NCBI RefSeq assembly: GCF_031191205.1
Contig: NZ_CP133470.1
Span: 565,501-629,500 of the forward strand
Source: Haemophilus parainfluenzae ATCC 33392
Lineage (GTDB): Bacteria > Pseudomonadota > Gammaproteobacteria > Enterobacterales > Pasteurellaceae
DNA length: 64,000 nt
Direction: 5' to 3'
Shown here: piece by piece, positions 29,463 through 38,870 of the stretch
Numbering within the stretch: position 1 is the stretch's first letter
Layout: each line of letters begins with the position of its first letter
Position numbers and translations under genes: made by a program
Notes under the pieces: generated by a model
Database searches by the model: none
Seen by the model: only the letters and a program-made list of their open reading frames with translations
Told to the model about the DNA's origin: nothing

Positions 29463-29977
29463 TGCTCAGACTCCAATAACTGAATATCAAATTGAAAGAA
29501 TAACTGTTGTTGCACTGGTTGAAACTTGGTCAAATTAACCTCTGTAAAATGATGTTTAAGAAATTGATGTATCGCTTCAAATTCTTGTTGATTTTCCGTC
29601 ATGCCAGAAAGGGCAACTTGCTTAGCATTGAGCGTAAATACATCTAACTCACCTTGTTGTAATGGTAACTCACTTAATAAGTTAAGCATCCGATACACAT
29701 ATTCTGTATCCATTTCTGTCAGCTCATTCATTTCTTTCAGGTTACTTTGTAGTTGCTGAACTTGAATATGTTTCTTATGGACTTGATTGGTGATTTGTGC
29801 GAGTTTTTCTTTTGTCTGATTTAGCACATACACTTGTTGTTCATTAAGATGACTCAAGCCAAAGACAATCAACACTGAGCAAGCTAGCCAAATTAAACCT
29901 TGCCACATAAAGCGCTTAAAAGCCTTTTGATGTTGTTCTAAGCGCCAAGGCAATAAATTAAGGCTTAACATCATCAC
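29459..29977 (-). CDS. comB: ComB (PilN-like) competence protein
   Basis: 172-residue bitopic protein with the N-terminal motif L-N-L-L-P-W-R that PilN proteins use to bind PilM, one membrane helix at about 22-42, and a periplasmic coiled coil with a ferredoxin-like end. It begins inside the end of comA (20-nt overlap); three ATG codons in a row leave the exact start open by two residues. Confidence 0.9.
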   Translation of the reverse strand: MMMLSLNLLPWRLEQHQKAFKRFMWQGLIWLACSVLIVFGLSHLNEQQVYVLNQTKEKLAQITNQVHKKHIQVQQLQSNLKEMNELTEMDTEYVYRMLNLLSELPLQQGELDVFTLNAKQVALSGMTENQQEFEAIHQFLKHHFTEVNLTKFQPVQQQLFFQFDIQLLESEQ

Positions 29978-30806
29978 TCTCCCGATTAATTGGAGGCAAA
30001 AGTGCGGGTGTTTTTGAGGATAAATCCACTAGCTTTAAATCGGTTTGCCACAGTGCATTACCTAAAGCGATGAAAGGTAAATCTGTTTCGATGCGTTGCC
30101 AATCCTGAGGCAGTGATTCTATCGTGCGTGAATTCAATATATCTGGCGTTTGATACACATAAACCTGTTCTATCGTTTCGGGAAAGCGTTGGATAAATTG
30201 TTGATAAAGCTCAGATAAATCACTTTGAGATTGCAAAACTTGTCGTTGTTGTAAGCGTTCACAAACGGCGAGACAACCTTGTTGATCTTGATATAAAAAT
30301 AAAGTGTTAATCGGCTCTTGCCCTAAAATGACATAAAATGCGCGTAAAATACTGTGATTCAGTAAATCAAGTGCGGTTAATTTTAGCGGCAAATATTTTA
30401 CTAATTCTGCATTGGCACTTTCTTTTCGAATCGCCGTGATATCCAAACGAAAACCTTGTTTTAATGGCGTGGTCAGATAATCAAACCATAATTCATCCAA
30501 CGGAATCGGTAATTCTTTTTGCAAAATGAAACGACATTGTTGTTCACATTCCTGGACATTGAGAGTTTGCGGTAAAATAAGCGTTTTAGACCAAGTTAAA
30601 TGGGGTGAAATGGCTCCGATAAAACAACATTGGCTAGTTTTTTGTGGTAAATGAGGTAATAAATGGGAAAAAATGTCTTTTTGCTGTCCATTTAAGCAAA
30701 TAGATTGAACTTTGTGGAATGCATCTAGCCAAACGAAATAGAGGTTATCTTGTTGTTTACTCACACCAATTTGTTGTTTTCGCTGCTTTCTATGGGCAAT
30801 TTCCAT
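29958..30806 (-). CDS. comA: ComA (PilM-like) competence protein
   Basis: 282-residue cytoplasmic protein in the place of the actin-like PilM, which anchors the PilN tail under the inner membrane. First gene of the comABCDEF operon. The similarity to PilM is low and the ATPase motifs are degenerate; the call rests mainly on operon order. Ribosome site GGAAAG before the ATG. Transcribed from the CRP-S promoter shared with the mrcA upstream region. Carries one perfect and one near-perfect uptake signal. Confidence 0.9.
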   Translation of the reverse strand: MEIAHRKQRKQQIGVSKQQDNLYFVWLDAFHKVQSICLNGQQKDIFSHLLPHLPQKTSQCCFIGAISPHLTWSKTLILPQTLNVQECEQQCRFILQKELPIPLDELWFDYLTTPLKQGFRLDITAIRKESANAELVKYLPLKLTALDLLNHSILRAFYVILGQEPINTLFLYQDQQGCLAVCERLQQRQVLQSQSDLSELYQQFIQRFPETIEQVYVYQTPDILNSRTIESLPQDWQRIETDLPFIALGNALWQTDLKLVDLSSKTPALLPPINRESDDVKP

Positions 30807-30855
30807 ATTCTTTCCTATTCTTTAGGGGATTAATCTTTTATACTTAGCAGCCAAA

Positions 30856-30920
30856 ATCATAATTTTAATTTTTTGAATATTCATTAAACCAGAGAGAATT
30901 TTACGATGCGGATCGCAAAA
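30856..30920 (-). promoter_or_regulatory. CRP-S promoter of comABCDEF, overlapping the mrcA start
   Basis: Palindromic site at 30899-30920 with core (minus strand) GCGATCCGCATCGT flanked by TTTT and AAAA, the Sxy-dependent CRP-S form. The -10 (minus strand TATGAT, plus 30856-30861) puts the site centre about 61 nt before the start. The mrcA ATG at 30906-30908 lies inside the site. Confidence 0.8.
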
Positions 30921-33518
30921 TTAATATTAAGTACCCTATTTACGATATGTATACTGGGGTTAGTCGCCGGTGGTGTACTGTATTTTCACTTAAAATCCTC
31001 CTTACCATCGGTAGAAAGCCTAAAAACCGTTGAATTGCAACAACCGATGCAAATTTATACGGCTGATGGCAAATTAATCGGTGAAGTCGGTGAACAACGC
31101 CGTATTCCGGTGAAATTAGAAAATGTGCCTCAGCGTCTGCAAGATGCCTTCTTAGCGACAGAAGATAGCCGTTTTTATGAACATCACGGTTTAGACCCTA
31201 TTGGTATTGCCCGTGCGATTTTTGTTGCCATCAATAATGGTGGCGCCTCTCAAGGAGCAAGTACCATTACGCAACAACTTGCACGCAACTTCTTCTTAAC
31301 CCCAGAAAAAACCATTATTCGTAAAGCCCGCGAAGCGGTATTAGCCATTGAAATTGAAAATGCCTTAAGCAAACAAGAAATCTTAGAACTTTATTTGAAT
31401 AAAATTTTCTTAGGGTATCGTTCTTATGGCGTTGCAGCTGCTGCACAAACCTACTTTGGTAAAAACTTAGATGAATTAACGCTTTCTGAAATGGCAATCA
31501 TTGCAGGCTTACCTAAAGCACCTTCTACAATGAATCCACTGTATTCACCGAAACGTGCTGAAGAACGTCGAAACGTTGTACTAAGCCGAATGCTTGATGA
31601 AAACAAAATCACCAAAGCGGAATATGATGCAGCCATTAAAGAGCCAATCGTCGCAAGTTATCATGGAGCCAAATTTGAATTCCGTGCAGACTATGTGACT
31701 GAAATGGTTCGTCAAGAAATGGTGAAACGTTTTGGTGAGGAAGAGGCTTATACCAAAGGCTATAAAGTCTTCACGACAGTGCTTTCAAAAGATCAAGCGG
31801 AAGCACAAAAAGCTGTCCGTAATAACTTGATTGATTATGATATGCGTCATGGCTGGCGTGGCGGTGCACCACTTTGGAAAAAAGGTGAAGCCCCATGGGA
31901 TAATGAACGCATTGTTGCTTTCTTGAAAAAATTACCTGATTCAGAACCATTCATTCCAGCAGCAGTAACCGCATTGGGTAAAAATGGGGCAGAATTGCTC
32001 TTAGCGAATAATGAAACGATGACGCTTTCTTCTAACGCAATGCGTTGGGCTGGTAAATCACCGGTTAAAGTAGGCGAACAAATTTGGATTCGCAAACGTG
32101 ATAACGGTGAATGGATTTTAGGTCAAATTCCAGCGGCTAACTCTGCACTAGTTTCATTAAACTCTGATAATGGAGCCATTGAAGCCATGGTGGGAGGGTT
32201 CAGTTACGAACAAAGTAAATTTAACCGTGCAACGCAATCTTTAGTGCAAGTAGGTTCTTCGATTAAACCATTTATCTATGCCGCTGCATTAGAAAAAGGT
32301 TTAACGCTTTCAAGCGTATTGCAAGATAGTCCTATCTCTATTCAAAAACCAGGGCAACCTCTGTGGCAACCGAAAAACTCACCTGATCGTTATGACGGCC
32401 CAATGCGTTTACGTGTAGGTTTAGGTCAATCTAAAAACATGATTGCGATCAGAGCATTACAAACTGCCGGCATTGATTTTACTGCTGATTTCTTACAACG
32501 TTTTGGATTCAAACGCGATCAATATTTTGCCAGTGAGGCGCTTGCATTAGGTGCTGCCTCTTTTACACCGCTTGAAATGGCTCGTGCTTATGCAGTATTT
32601 GATAATGGTGGTTTCTTAATTGATCCTTATCTTATCGAAAAAATTCAAGACAATACCGGTAAAGATTTATTTATTGCGAACCCGAAAATTGCTTGTATCA
32701 CCTGCAATGACATTCCAGTAATTTATGGTGAAACAAAGGATAAAATCGATGGTTTCAAAGATGTTGCAGAAGTAGCTAATCCAGATAACCTAAAATCAGC
32801 ACAAGGTAATAACAATACAGATACAGAAGAAGGTGATCAGCAACCAGAAAATGTACCAGATTTACCAGAAGTTCAAACATCAACATTAAATGATGGAGCT
32901 GTTGATTTGATGGCTGATGCGAAAGACGGTACCGCAAAGCAGGAATATGCGCCTCGCGTTATTAGTGGAGAATTAGCCTTCTTAATTCGTAGTGCATTAA
33001 ATACTGCAATTTATGGTGAACAAGGTCTTGGTTGGAAAGGTACCAGCTGGCGTATTGCTCAAAGTATTAAGCGTAGCGATATTGGTGGTAAAACTGGTAC
33101 CACCAATAGCGCGAAAGTTGCTTGGTATGCAGGTTTTGGTGCAAACTTAGTCACCACTACCTATGTCGGCTTCGATGATAACAAACGCGTATTAGGTAAA
33201 GGGGAAGCAGGTGCAAAAACAGCAATGCCTGCTTGGGTGGCTTATATGAAAGCTGCACTTTCTGATATACCTGAACGTCAACTTGCACTTCCACCAAACA
33301 TTATGGAAAAAACCATTGATAGTAACTCTGGTTTACTGTCTGAAGGTGGTGGGCGTAAAGAATACTTCATCGTTGGTACCGAACCTAAACGTACTTATAT
33401 TGCGGAAATGCAAGAACGTGGATATTATGTTCCACCAGAGTTACAACAACGTTTAAATGGCGGAACTGGAAAAACCAAAGATGCAATTCCTGCAACGCAA
33501 CCAGAAGAATTATTCTAG
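30906..33518 (+). CDS. mrcA: Penicillin-binding protein 1A (bifunctional peptidoglycan synthase)
   Basis: Class A PBP (also ponA) of 870 residues anchored by one N-terminal membrane helix (about 8-27). The glycosyltransferase domain has the catalytic Glu86 in E-D-S-R-F-Y-E-H-H-G. The transpeptidase has Ser451-x-x-Lys454 (S-S-I-K), and K-T-G-T-T at 729-733. A 60-residue acidic, probably disordered stretch rich in Asn, Asp, Glu and Pro (about 633-690) sits between the S-x-x-K and K-T-G parts. The ATG lies within the CRP-S site of the divergent com operon, the same linkage as in H. influenzae. Ends in a hairpin terminator. Confidence 0.96.
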   Translation: MRIAKLILSTLFTICILGLVAGGVLYFHLKSSLPSVESLKTVELQQPMQIYTADGKLIGEVGEQRRIPVKLENVPQRLQDAFLATEDSRFYEHHGLDPIGIARAIFVAINNGGASQGASTITQQLARNFFLTPEKTIIRKAREAVLAIEIENALSKQEILELYLNKIFLGYRSYGVAAAAQTYFGKNLDELTLSEMAIIAGLPKAPSTMNPLYSPKRAEERRNVVLSRMLDENKITKAEYDAAIKEPIVASYHGAKFEFRADYVTEMVRQEMVKRFGEEEAYTKGYKVFTTVLSKDQAEAQKAVRNNLIDYDMRHGWRGGAPLWKKGEAPWDNERIVAFLKKLPDSEPFIPAAVTALGKNGAELLLANNETMTLSSNAMRWAGKSPVKVGEQIWIRKRDNGEWILGQIPAANSALVSLNSDNGAIEAMVGGFSYEQSKFNRATQSLVQVGSSIKPFIYAAALEKGLTLSSVLQDSPISIQKPGQPLWQPKNSPDRYDGPMRLRVGLGQSKNMIAIRALQTAGIDFTADFLQRFGFKRDQYFASEALALGAASFTPLEMARAYAVFDNGGFLIDPYLIEKIQDNTGKDLFIANPKIACITCNDIPVIYGETKDKIDGFKDVAEVANPDNLKSAQGNNNTDTEEGDQQPENVPDLPEVQTSTLNDGAVDLMADAKDGTAKQEYAPRVISGELAFLIRSALNTAIYGEQGLGWKGTSWRIAQSIKRSDIGGKTGTTNSAKVAWYAGFGANLVTTTYVGFDDNKRVLGKGEAGAKTAMPAWVAYMKAALSDIPERQLALPPNIMEKTIDSNSGLLSEGGGRKEYFIVGTEPKRTYIAEMQERGYYVPPELQQRLNGGTGKTKDAIPATQPEELF

Positions 33519-33554
33519 TGCTGGTTTAAATAATAAAAAATATAGTTAATTTTA

Positions 33555-33594
33555 AATGCCTTTCCGATCTAAATTTGTGAAAGGCATTCTTTTA
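33555..33594. terminator. mrcA terminator
   Basis: AATGCCTTTC (33555-33564) / GAAAGGCATT (33579-33588), then CTTTTA. It lies between the converging mrcA and the MFS gene and can serve both. Confidence 0.7.
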
Positions 33595-33642
33595 TCCAAA
33601 ATATTTTCCATGTTAGTGAAATCTTAAGTTTGATAAATTCAT

Positions 33643-34956
33643 CTAGAGCAGTTGCCTATCTCTTGTTTCCGTAATAAACCATAATCCAATTAAACTCAAT
33701 ACAGCATTTAAGGTTAAGTAAATTCCAACACCTTTTAAGCCATAATTAGCATTCAATGGTAATGCAATAATTGCTGCTACACTGGCACCAAATAATCCTG
33801 CAATATTGTAGGTTAAGGATGCTCCGGAATAACGAGCGTGTGTAGGAAATAATTCTGGTAAGAAACTTGCAAGTGGTCCATAACCCATACCAATTAATCC
33901 CATTCCAATGATTAAGAACCAAAACAAACTCAAAGTTGTTCCATTTTCTAGAAAATACGGTAAGACTAAACCAAAAAGAGCAACGCCAACAGTCGTCCAA
34001 ATTAACCAAATTCGTCGTCCAACGATATCGATATATTTGCCTGAAATAGCAATTGTAATGGCTAATGAAATCGCACTGCACATTAGTAAAGCAGTAAAAA
34101 TTTGTGGTGAGAAGCCTAAGCCCATTGCATAACCGGCTTCCGATACGGTTGGGGCAGATTTTGCATAAATTTGGCTGAAAGCGATCATAATATAAAAGAG
34201 CACATAGCCAGCCATGCAGATCAACATACCTAAGAAGAACGGTTTGAAATGAGTAACGATCACTTCCATCATCGGTAAAGTTTTAGGTTTAGGCTTTTTA
34301 AGTGCAGCAATAAATATTGGTGCTTCAGTAAGTTTTAATCGAACATACAACCCAACGGCAACTAATACAAAAGAGGAAAGAAATGGAATTCGCCATGCCC
34401 AGTCAGTCATTGCTGCTTGTCCAAAAAGCGCGGTAATGAGTAAAAAGACACCATTGGCAAGTAGTAATCCTAGAGGAGCGCCTAATTGTGGAAAAGTGCC
34501 ATACCAACCACGTTTTCCTTCAGGTGCATTTTCGATTGCCACTAATGCAGCGCCGCCCCATTCGCCACCTAAACCAATGCCTTGCCCGATACGGCACAAG
34601 CAAAGTAAGATGGTTGCCCATATCCCGATGCTGTCGTAAGTCGGTAATAAGCCGATCACTACGGTTGATATTCCCATTACTAACAGGCTCATAACAAAGG
34701 TATTTTTTCTTCCTAAGCGATCGCCAAAATGTCCGAATAATACGGCCCCCAGAGGACGAGCAATAAAAGTCAGTGCTAGTGTGGAAAGTGCAGCAATTTG
34801 GCCCGAAAGTGGGTCAGCAGCGTGGAAAAATTGATGATTGAAAACGAGCACTGCAGCCATGGTATAAATATAGTTATCGAAATATTCAATAGCGGTGCCA
34901 ATCATTGTTGCCATTGCTACACGTTTCAAACTATTTGGCTTATTCAGTGGTTGCAT
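33643..34956 (-). CDS. MFS transporter (metabolite:H+ symporter type) at the end of the thi operon
   Basis: 437-residue, 12-helix major facilitator of the MHS group (shikimate/proline/citrate relatives). The loop 2-3 motif is G-H-F-G-D-R-L-G-R-K-N, and G-I-G-L-G-G-E-W-G-G-A is intact. Its start overlaps the end of thiE by 13 nt, so it is translated with the thiamine genes and falls under the TPP riboswitch. That makes a thiamine-related solute likely (thiazole alcohol, thiamine or a phosphate), but the substrate cannot be read from the sequence. A similar gene sits after thiE in H. influenzae, as far as I recall. Confidence 0.88.
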   Translation of the reverse strand: MQPLNKPNSLKRVAMATMIGTAIEYFDNYIYTMAAVLVFNHQFFHAADPLSGQIAALSTLALTFIARPLGAVLFGHFGDRLGRKNTFVMSLLVMGISTVVIGLLPTYDSIGIWATILLCLCRIGQGIGLGGEWGGAALVAIENAPEGKRGWYGTFPQLGAPLGLLLANGVFLLITALFGQAAMTDWAWRIPFLSSFVLVAVGLYVRLKLTEAPIFIAALKKPKPKTLPMMEVIVTHFKPFFLGMLICMAGYVLFYIMIAFSQIYAKSAPTVSEAGYAMGLGFSPQIFTALLMCSAISLAITIAISGKYIDIVGRRIWLIWTTVGVALFGLVLPYFLENGTTLSLFWFLIIGMGLIGMGYGPLASFLPELFPTHARYSGASLTYNIAGLFGASVAAIIALPLNANYGLKGVGIYLTLNAVLSLIGLWFITETRDRQLL

Positions 34957-35621
34957 CCGCTTGCTTCCTTTAATGCTTTGGTGCTTGCCTTTATATCTTT
35001 GGCTTGACTGATTGCGGTTATTACCGCGATACCATCTGCGCCGTATTTTCGCAACGTTTTCACATGCTCCAATTTCACGCCACCAATAGCTACAAGTGGT
35101 TTTGTGATACCTGCTTTTCTCAAGGTTTGAATAAACGCCATTCCTAGAGTAGGTTTAGGATTTTCTTTTGACTGAGTCGGAAAAATTGGACCAATACCGA
35201 AATAATCGATTTCAGATAATTCCTCTCCGATTTTGGCTTCGTCTAAACGGTTGACTGACCAACCAATAATGAATGGTTTATGGGTTCTTGCTCGAATCGT
35301 TTTTACGGGCGTATCACTTTGCCCAACGTGAATACCATCCGCTTCAATTTCTAAAGCTAAATCAACGTTATCATCGACAATAAATGGCACATTATATCGA
35401 CGACATAAGTCTCTGCACTTAATGGCTAAGGCTCGTTGTTCTGTTGGAGAATTTTCTAATGAGAATTTGCCTTTATCGCGAAATTGAAAACAGGTAATGC
35501 CACCTTCTAAAGCTTGTCTAAGAACAGAAAGCAAGTTATCAGCTGGATTATCACCTAAATGTCGGCAATCTTGTGTGCCTGCTACAAAATAGAGCGGTAA
35601 AATTTCTTGAATATTTTTCAT
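34944..35621 (-). CDS. thiE: Thiamine phosphate synthase
   Basis: Joins HMP pyrophosphate and thiazole phosphate to thiamine phosphate. 225 residues, TIM barrel. The Mg/pyrophosphate site residues are visible in F-Q-F-R-D-K-G and V-D-D-N-V-D-L-A; the G-I-H-V-G-Q-S-D and Y-F-G-I-G-P-I-F-P-T motifs and A-I-G-G-V close the active site. Downstream of thiD by 10 nt; overlaps the MFS gene. No de novo thiazole or HMP genes lie here, so it works on salvaged precursors. Confidence 0.95.
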   Translation of the reverse strand: MKNIQEILPLYFVAGTQDCRHLGDNPADNLLSVLRQALEGGITCFQFRDKGKFSLENSPTEQRALAIKCRDLCRRYNVPFIVDDNVDLALEIEADGIHVGQSDTPVKTIRARTHKPFIIGWSVNRLDEAKIGEELSEIDYFGIGPIFPTQSKENPKPTLGMAFIQTLRKAGITKPLVAIGGVKLEHVKTLRKYGADGIAVITAISQAKDIKASTKALKEASGCNH

Positions 35622-35631
35622 CTTTCAATCC

Positions 35632-36441
35632 TTAAAGGCGACTGTAAGCCCAATGATTAGTCGGTCCATGTCCATGACCAATATTCAATGGGTGAGAAAT
35701 AGCTGCCGTAATAAAATCTTTGGCTGTTTTGACTGCACTTTTTAACGGCGCCCCTTTGGCTAATTCTGCCGTTAAGCAAGCTGAAAAAGTACAACCTGTG
35801 CCATGAGTATGTGGGGTATTGAAACGTGGACTTTCCAAAACAAAAAGTTCACCATCTTGTAAAAGGATCCAATCTTGGCATTGCTGACTTTGTGAATTGA
35901 GTGAATGCCCGCCTTTAATAATCACATTCTTCGCACCTTGTTTTTGCAAGTCTAACGCGGCTTGTTGAATGCTGGCTGTATCAGAAATCTTAAAACCAGT
36001 TAAAGCTTCTGCCTCAGGAATATTTGGCGTAATCACATCGGCAAGTGGCAATAAATATTTGCTTAGTGCGGAAACCGCTTGTTGTTGCAATAAAGGGGCC
36101 CCACCTTTCGCAATCATGACAGGATCGATAACCAATGTGCCGAATGGACGATTTTTTAAGAAATCAGCAACGCATTCAATAATATCTGCTGTGCCAAGCA
36201 TACCAATTTTGGCACTTGCAATCTGAAAGTCATTTTTGACTGCTTCCAGTTGTGCTTGAATCGTGTTCAGCGGAATTGGGTGAATATCAAATACCCCAAG
36301 CGTGTTTTGAGCAGTGACTGCAGTAATCACTGAGGTTCCAAATACACCTTGCATTTGAAAGGTTTTCAAATCTGCTTGAATGCCAGCGCCGCCGCCACTA
36401 TCCGAACCAGCAATAGTCAATGTTTGTGGAATGTTAGACAT
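35632..36441 (-). CDS. thiD: Hydroxymethylpyrimidine/phosphomethylpyrimidine kinase
   Basis: Phosphorylates HMP twice to HMP-PP. 269 residues, ribokinase fold: [16 protein letters not shown] near the N-terminus binds HMP, and the anion hole [10 protein letters not shown] holds the catalytic Cys. Overlaps the end of thiM by 8 nt. It takes the HMP produced by TenA or imported by the ThiXYZ-type system in the same operon. Confidence 0.96.
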   Translation of the reverse strand: MSNIPQTLTIAGSDSGGGAGIQADLKTFQMQGVFGTSVITAVTAQNTLGVFDIHPIPLNTIQAQLEAVKNDFQIASAKIGMLGTADIIECVADFLKNRPFGTLVIDPVMIAKGGAPLLQQQAVSALSKYLLPLADVITPNIPEAEALTGFKISDTASIQQAALDLQKQGAKNVIIKGGHSLNSQSQQCQDWILLQDGELFVLESPRFNTPHTHGTGCTFSACLTAELAKGAPLKSAVKTAKDFITAAISHPLNIGHGHGPTNHWAYSRL

Positions 36442-37228
36442 ATTTCACCTCCGCGTTTTGTTCTATTACATCAGGCATCAAGGTAGCTAATTCATCAAGT
36501 AAGCGAATTTGGAACTGACCGACTTGCGTGGTTAAGTTTTTAGCCGCAATCTCCCCTGCAACGGTGTAAGCGGCACAGGCTTCGATTGTTGCTGAAAAAT
36601 GTTTTCCTTCATCAACGGCTAAAAATGCTGCACATACTGCACTTAATAAACAACCCGATGCAGTGACTTTTGGAAATAGCGGCGTACCATTATGGACTGT
36701 AGCCGTTTGTTGTCCATCGCTGATAATATCGATCTCTCCACTAATTAACACCGTACAGTCATAGCGTTGTGCAACACGTTGAGCGACTTTTGGTAGATTC
36801 GTTTTCCCTTGCCCCGCATCCACGCCTTTTGCTTGCCAGTCTTCACCTGCAATCGCCGCAAGTTCGCCAGCGTTACCTCGAATTAGGGCAAATTTTACTT
36901 CCGCCAATAACTGACGGACTGTTTCTTGTCGGTAACGAGTGGCGCCCACTCCAACCGGGTCAAGCACGACAGGAATTCCTATAGAATTAGCCGTTTTACC
37001 CGCTAGTAACATAGCATCTCGTTCTTTACCTATGAGAGTACCGATATTGATGGCTAATGCTTGGCTGATTTTCGGTATTTCAACCATTTCTTCAATATTA
37101 GCAGACATCAATGGTGATGCTCCTAAAGCGAGCAAACCATTGGCGCTAAAATTTGCCGCAACAATATTGGTAATATTATGAATCAATGGATTCTGTTCAC
37201 GAATTTTTGATAAATAAACTGATTTCAT
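36434..37228 (-). CDS. thiM: Hydroxyethylthiazole kinase
   Basis: Phosphorylates the thiazole alcohol THZ for thiamine salvage. 264 residues. The N-terminal [13 protein letters not shown], the M-S-A-N-I-E-E-M segment, the [11 protein letters not shown] motif and the phosphate loop with catalytic Cys ([10 protein letters not shown]) are intact. It sits between tenA and thiD. Confidence 0.96.
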   Translation of the reverse strand: MKSVYLSKIREQNPLIHNITNIVAANFSANGLLALGASPLMSANIEEMVEIPKISQALAINIGTLIGKERDAMLLAGKTANSIGIPVVLDPVGVGATRYRQETVRQLLAEVKFALIRGNAGELAAIAGEDWQAKGVDAGQGKTNLPKVAQRVAQRYDCTVLISGEIDIISDGQQTATVHNGTPLFPKVTASGCLLSAVCAAFLAVDEGKHFSATIEACAAYTVAGEIAAKNLTTQVGQFQIRLLDELATLMPDVIEQNAEVKYV

Positions 37229-37243
37229 TTTACCCCTCCATTT

Positions 37244-37894
37244 TTATGCTAAATCCAATCCCATTTGCCAAAATCCGATTTCCATTCGAGTGGCAGTGGT
37301 AAAAATCTGTTGAATATTAGTTAACTGAGAATCATTAAGTGGCTCACAAAGTGCGGTAAGAAAATCAACCGTTTCTTGTGCCGCTTGTTGATATTCAGGC
37401 GATGAATATGCGTCAATCCATGCTTGATAAGGATTGCTTGGTAGTTTTGGATAATTTTCTGTGATGTAGCGGGCGACTTGTGCGTAACCTAAAGCACAAG
37501 GCGTAACGGCTGCATATAGCTCTGGTAAGCCGCCCGTCATTCCACAATCAAGCAAGTAGCGTGTATAGGAAATGCATGCCGCACTTTCTGGTGTTTGGAA
37601 TATTTCCTGCTCACTGATTTTCCATTGACGACAGTAATCCAAATGTAATTGGATTTCTTGGCAAAGAATGTCGAGCGTTTTACGTGGCATTTCCATATCA
37701 GTGAAATTTTTTGCCTTGAAGACGCCCAAGGCAAAAGCACGGCTGTAATGGAAAAGATAGATGTAATCTTGTTTTAAATAGTGTTGAAAACAAGCTTTTG
37801 GCAAGGTGCCTTTTGCAAGTTGTTGCACAAATTCATGCTCAACATATTGCTTCCAATAAGGTTGCGCTTGCTGAATGAGTTGTTCAATCATCAT
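37244..37894 (-). CDS. tenA: TenA family aminopyrimidine aminohydrolase
   Basis: Hydrolyses aminomethyl-pyrimidine made from broken-down thiamine to HMP. 216 residues, all-helical. The substrate pocket residues are visible in F-Q-H-Y-L-K-Q-D-Y-I-Y-L, and the active-site Cys lies in A-V-T-P-C-A-L-G-Y; a C-terminal E-I-G-F-W-Q-M motif completes the family pattern. In Haemophilus and Bacillus the gene partners with the ThiXYZ importer of N-formyl-aminomethyl-pyrimidine, and that is exactly its neighbour here. Confidence 0.95.
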   Translation of the reverse strand: MMIEQLIQQAQPYWKQYVEHEFVQQLAKGTLPKACFQHYLKQDYIYLFHYSRAFALGVFKAKNFTDMEMPRKTLDILCQEIQLHLDYCRQWKISEQEIFQTPESAACISYTRYLLDCGMTGGLPELYAAVTPCALGYAQVARYITENYPKLPSNPYQAWIDAYSSPEYQQAAQETVDFLTALCEPLNDSQLTNIQQIFTTATRMEIGFWQMGLDLA

Positions 37895-37900
37895 TTTCCC

Positions 37901-38845
37901 TTACTGTAATTCGACAGCATAGTCTTTCAATTCAAGTGCTTTTGGAATCAAGCCTTTCTGATGCATAAATTCCGCCATTTGTTGATAACGTTTGGTATCT
38001 AATTGGTGAGGTTTGGTTGCTAATAAAGGCAGAGTATCTTTCCATGCTAATTGATTTAATTCCGTATTAAGTTCTTTTGGTTTATAGCTCACAAATGCTT
38101 GCCATGCGTCATTTGGGTTGTTTTGTAGGTAGGTTGTAGCTTGTTCAAGTGCGGTCAAAAAATCAGAAATTTTTTTAGAAGCAAGACTGTTTTTGTTAGC
38201 CACTAAAATCAATTCATCATAAGCCGGCACACCATATTGTTCTGGGAAAAATGCTAGGCCTTCTTGTTTTTCTAAATGGATCTGATTCAGTTCGAAATTA
38301 CGGAATGCTCCGATGACAGCATCGACTTGTCCCGTTAAAAGAGAAGGGGAAAGTGACCAATTCACATTTACTAATTTTACGTCTTGATTGCTGAGTCCAA
38401 TAGAGCGAAGCATTGTGTCGAGCAACACATCTTCAAAACCACTAACTGAATAGCCTACTTTTTTACCTTTCAGATCGGCAAGTGTTTTAATGTTGCTATT
38501 TTTAAGTACCACAACACTATTTAATGGGCTGGAAATCAGAGAGCCGACACGCACTAAAGGCAATCCTTCTGCGACTTGTTGATAAAGTTGAGGTTGATAA
38601 TTAATGGCTAAATCCACTTTTCCTGCTGCAACTAATTTAGGCGGTAATGATGGATCAGCAGGTTCGATAATATCGACGTCTAAGTTATTTTTTTCAAAAA
38701 AACCTTTTTGTTGTGCCACGATGATTGCTGCGTGGTCAGGATTCACATACCAATCAAGCATTAAGCTGATTTTCTCTTTTGCTAAGCTGGTAAAACTGGC
38801 GGTGAGTCCAATTAAAATACTGAAATAACGGATGATTTTCTTCAT
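37901..38845 (-). CDS. thiY: ABC transporter substrate-binding protein for thiamine precursor (ThiY)
   Basis: 314-residue periplasmic protein of the NMT1/THI5-like family, with a signal peptide ending near A-S-F-T-S-L-A (residue 22). The family core L-D-W-Y-V-N-P-D-H-A-A-I and F-F-E-K-N-N-L-D-V are present. In this context it should bind formylamino-pyrimidine or HMP. Followed by tenA after 6 nt. Confidence 0.92.
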   Translation of the reverse strand: MKKIIRYFSILIGLTASFTSLAKEKISLMLDWYVNPDHAAIIVAQQKGFFEKNNLDVDIIEPADPSLPPKLVAAGKVDLAINYQPQLYQQVAEGLPLVRVGSLISSPLNSVVVLKNSNIKTLADLKGKKVGYSVSGFEDVLLDTMLRSIGLSNQDVKLVNVNWSLSPSLLTGQVDAVIGAFRNFELNQIHLEKQEGLAFFPEQYGVPAYDELILVANKNSLASKKISDFLTALEQATTYLQNNPNDAWQAFVSYKPKELNTELNQLAWKDTLPLLATKPHQLDTKRYQQMAEFMHQKGLIPKALELKDYAVELQ

Positions 38846-38870
38846 TTTTGTCTCCTTGTGTCATGAAGAG

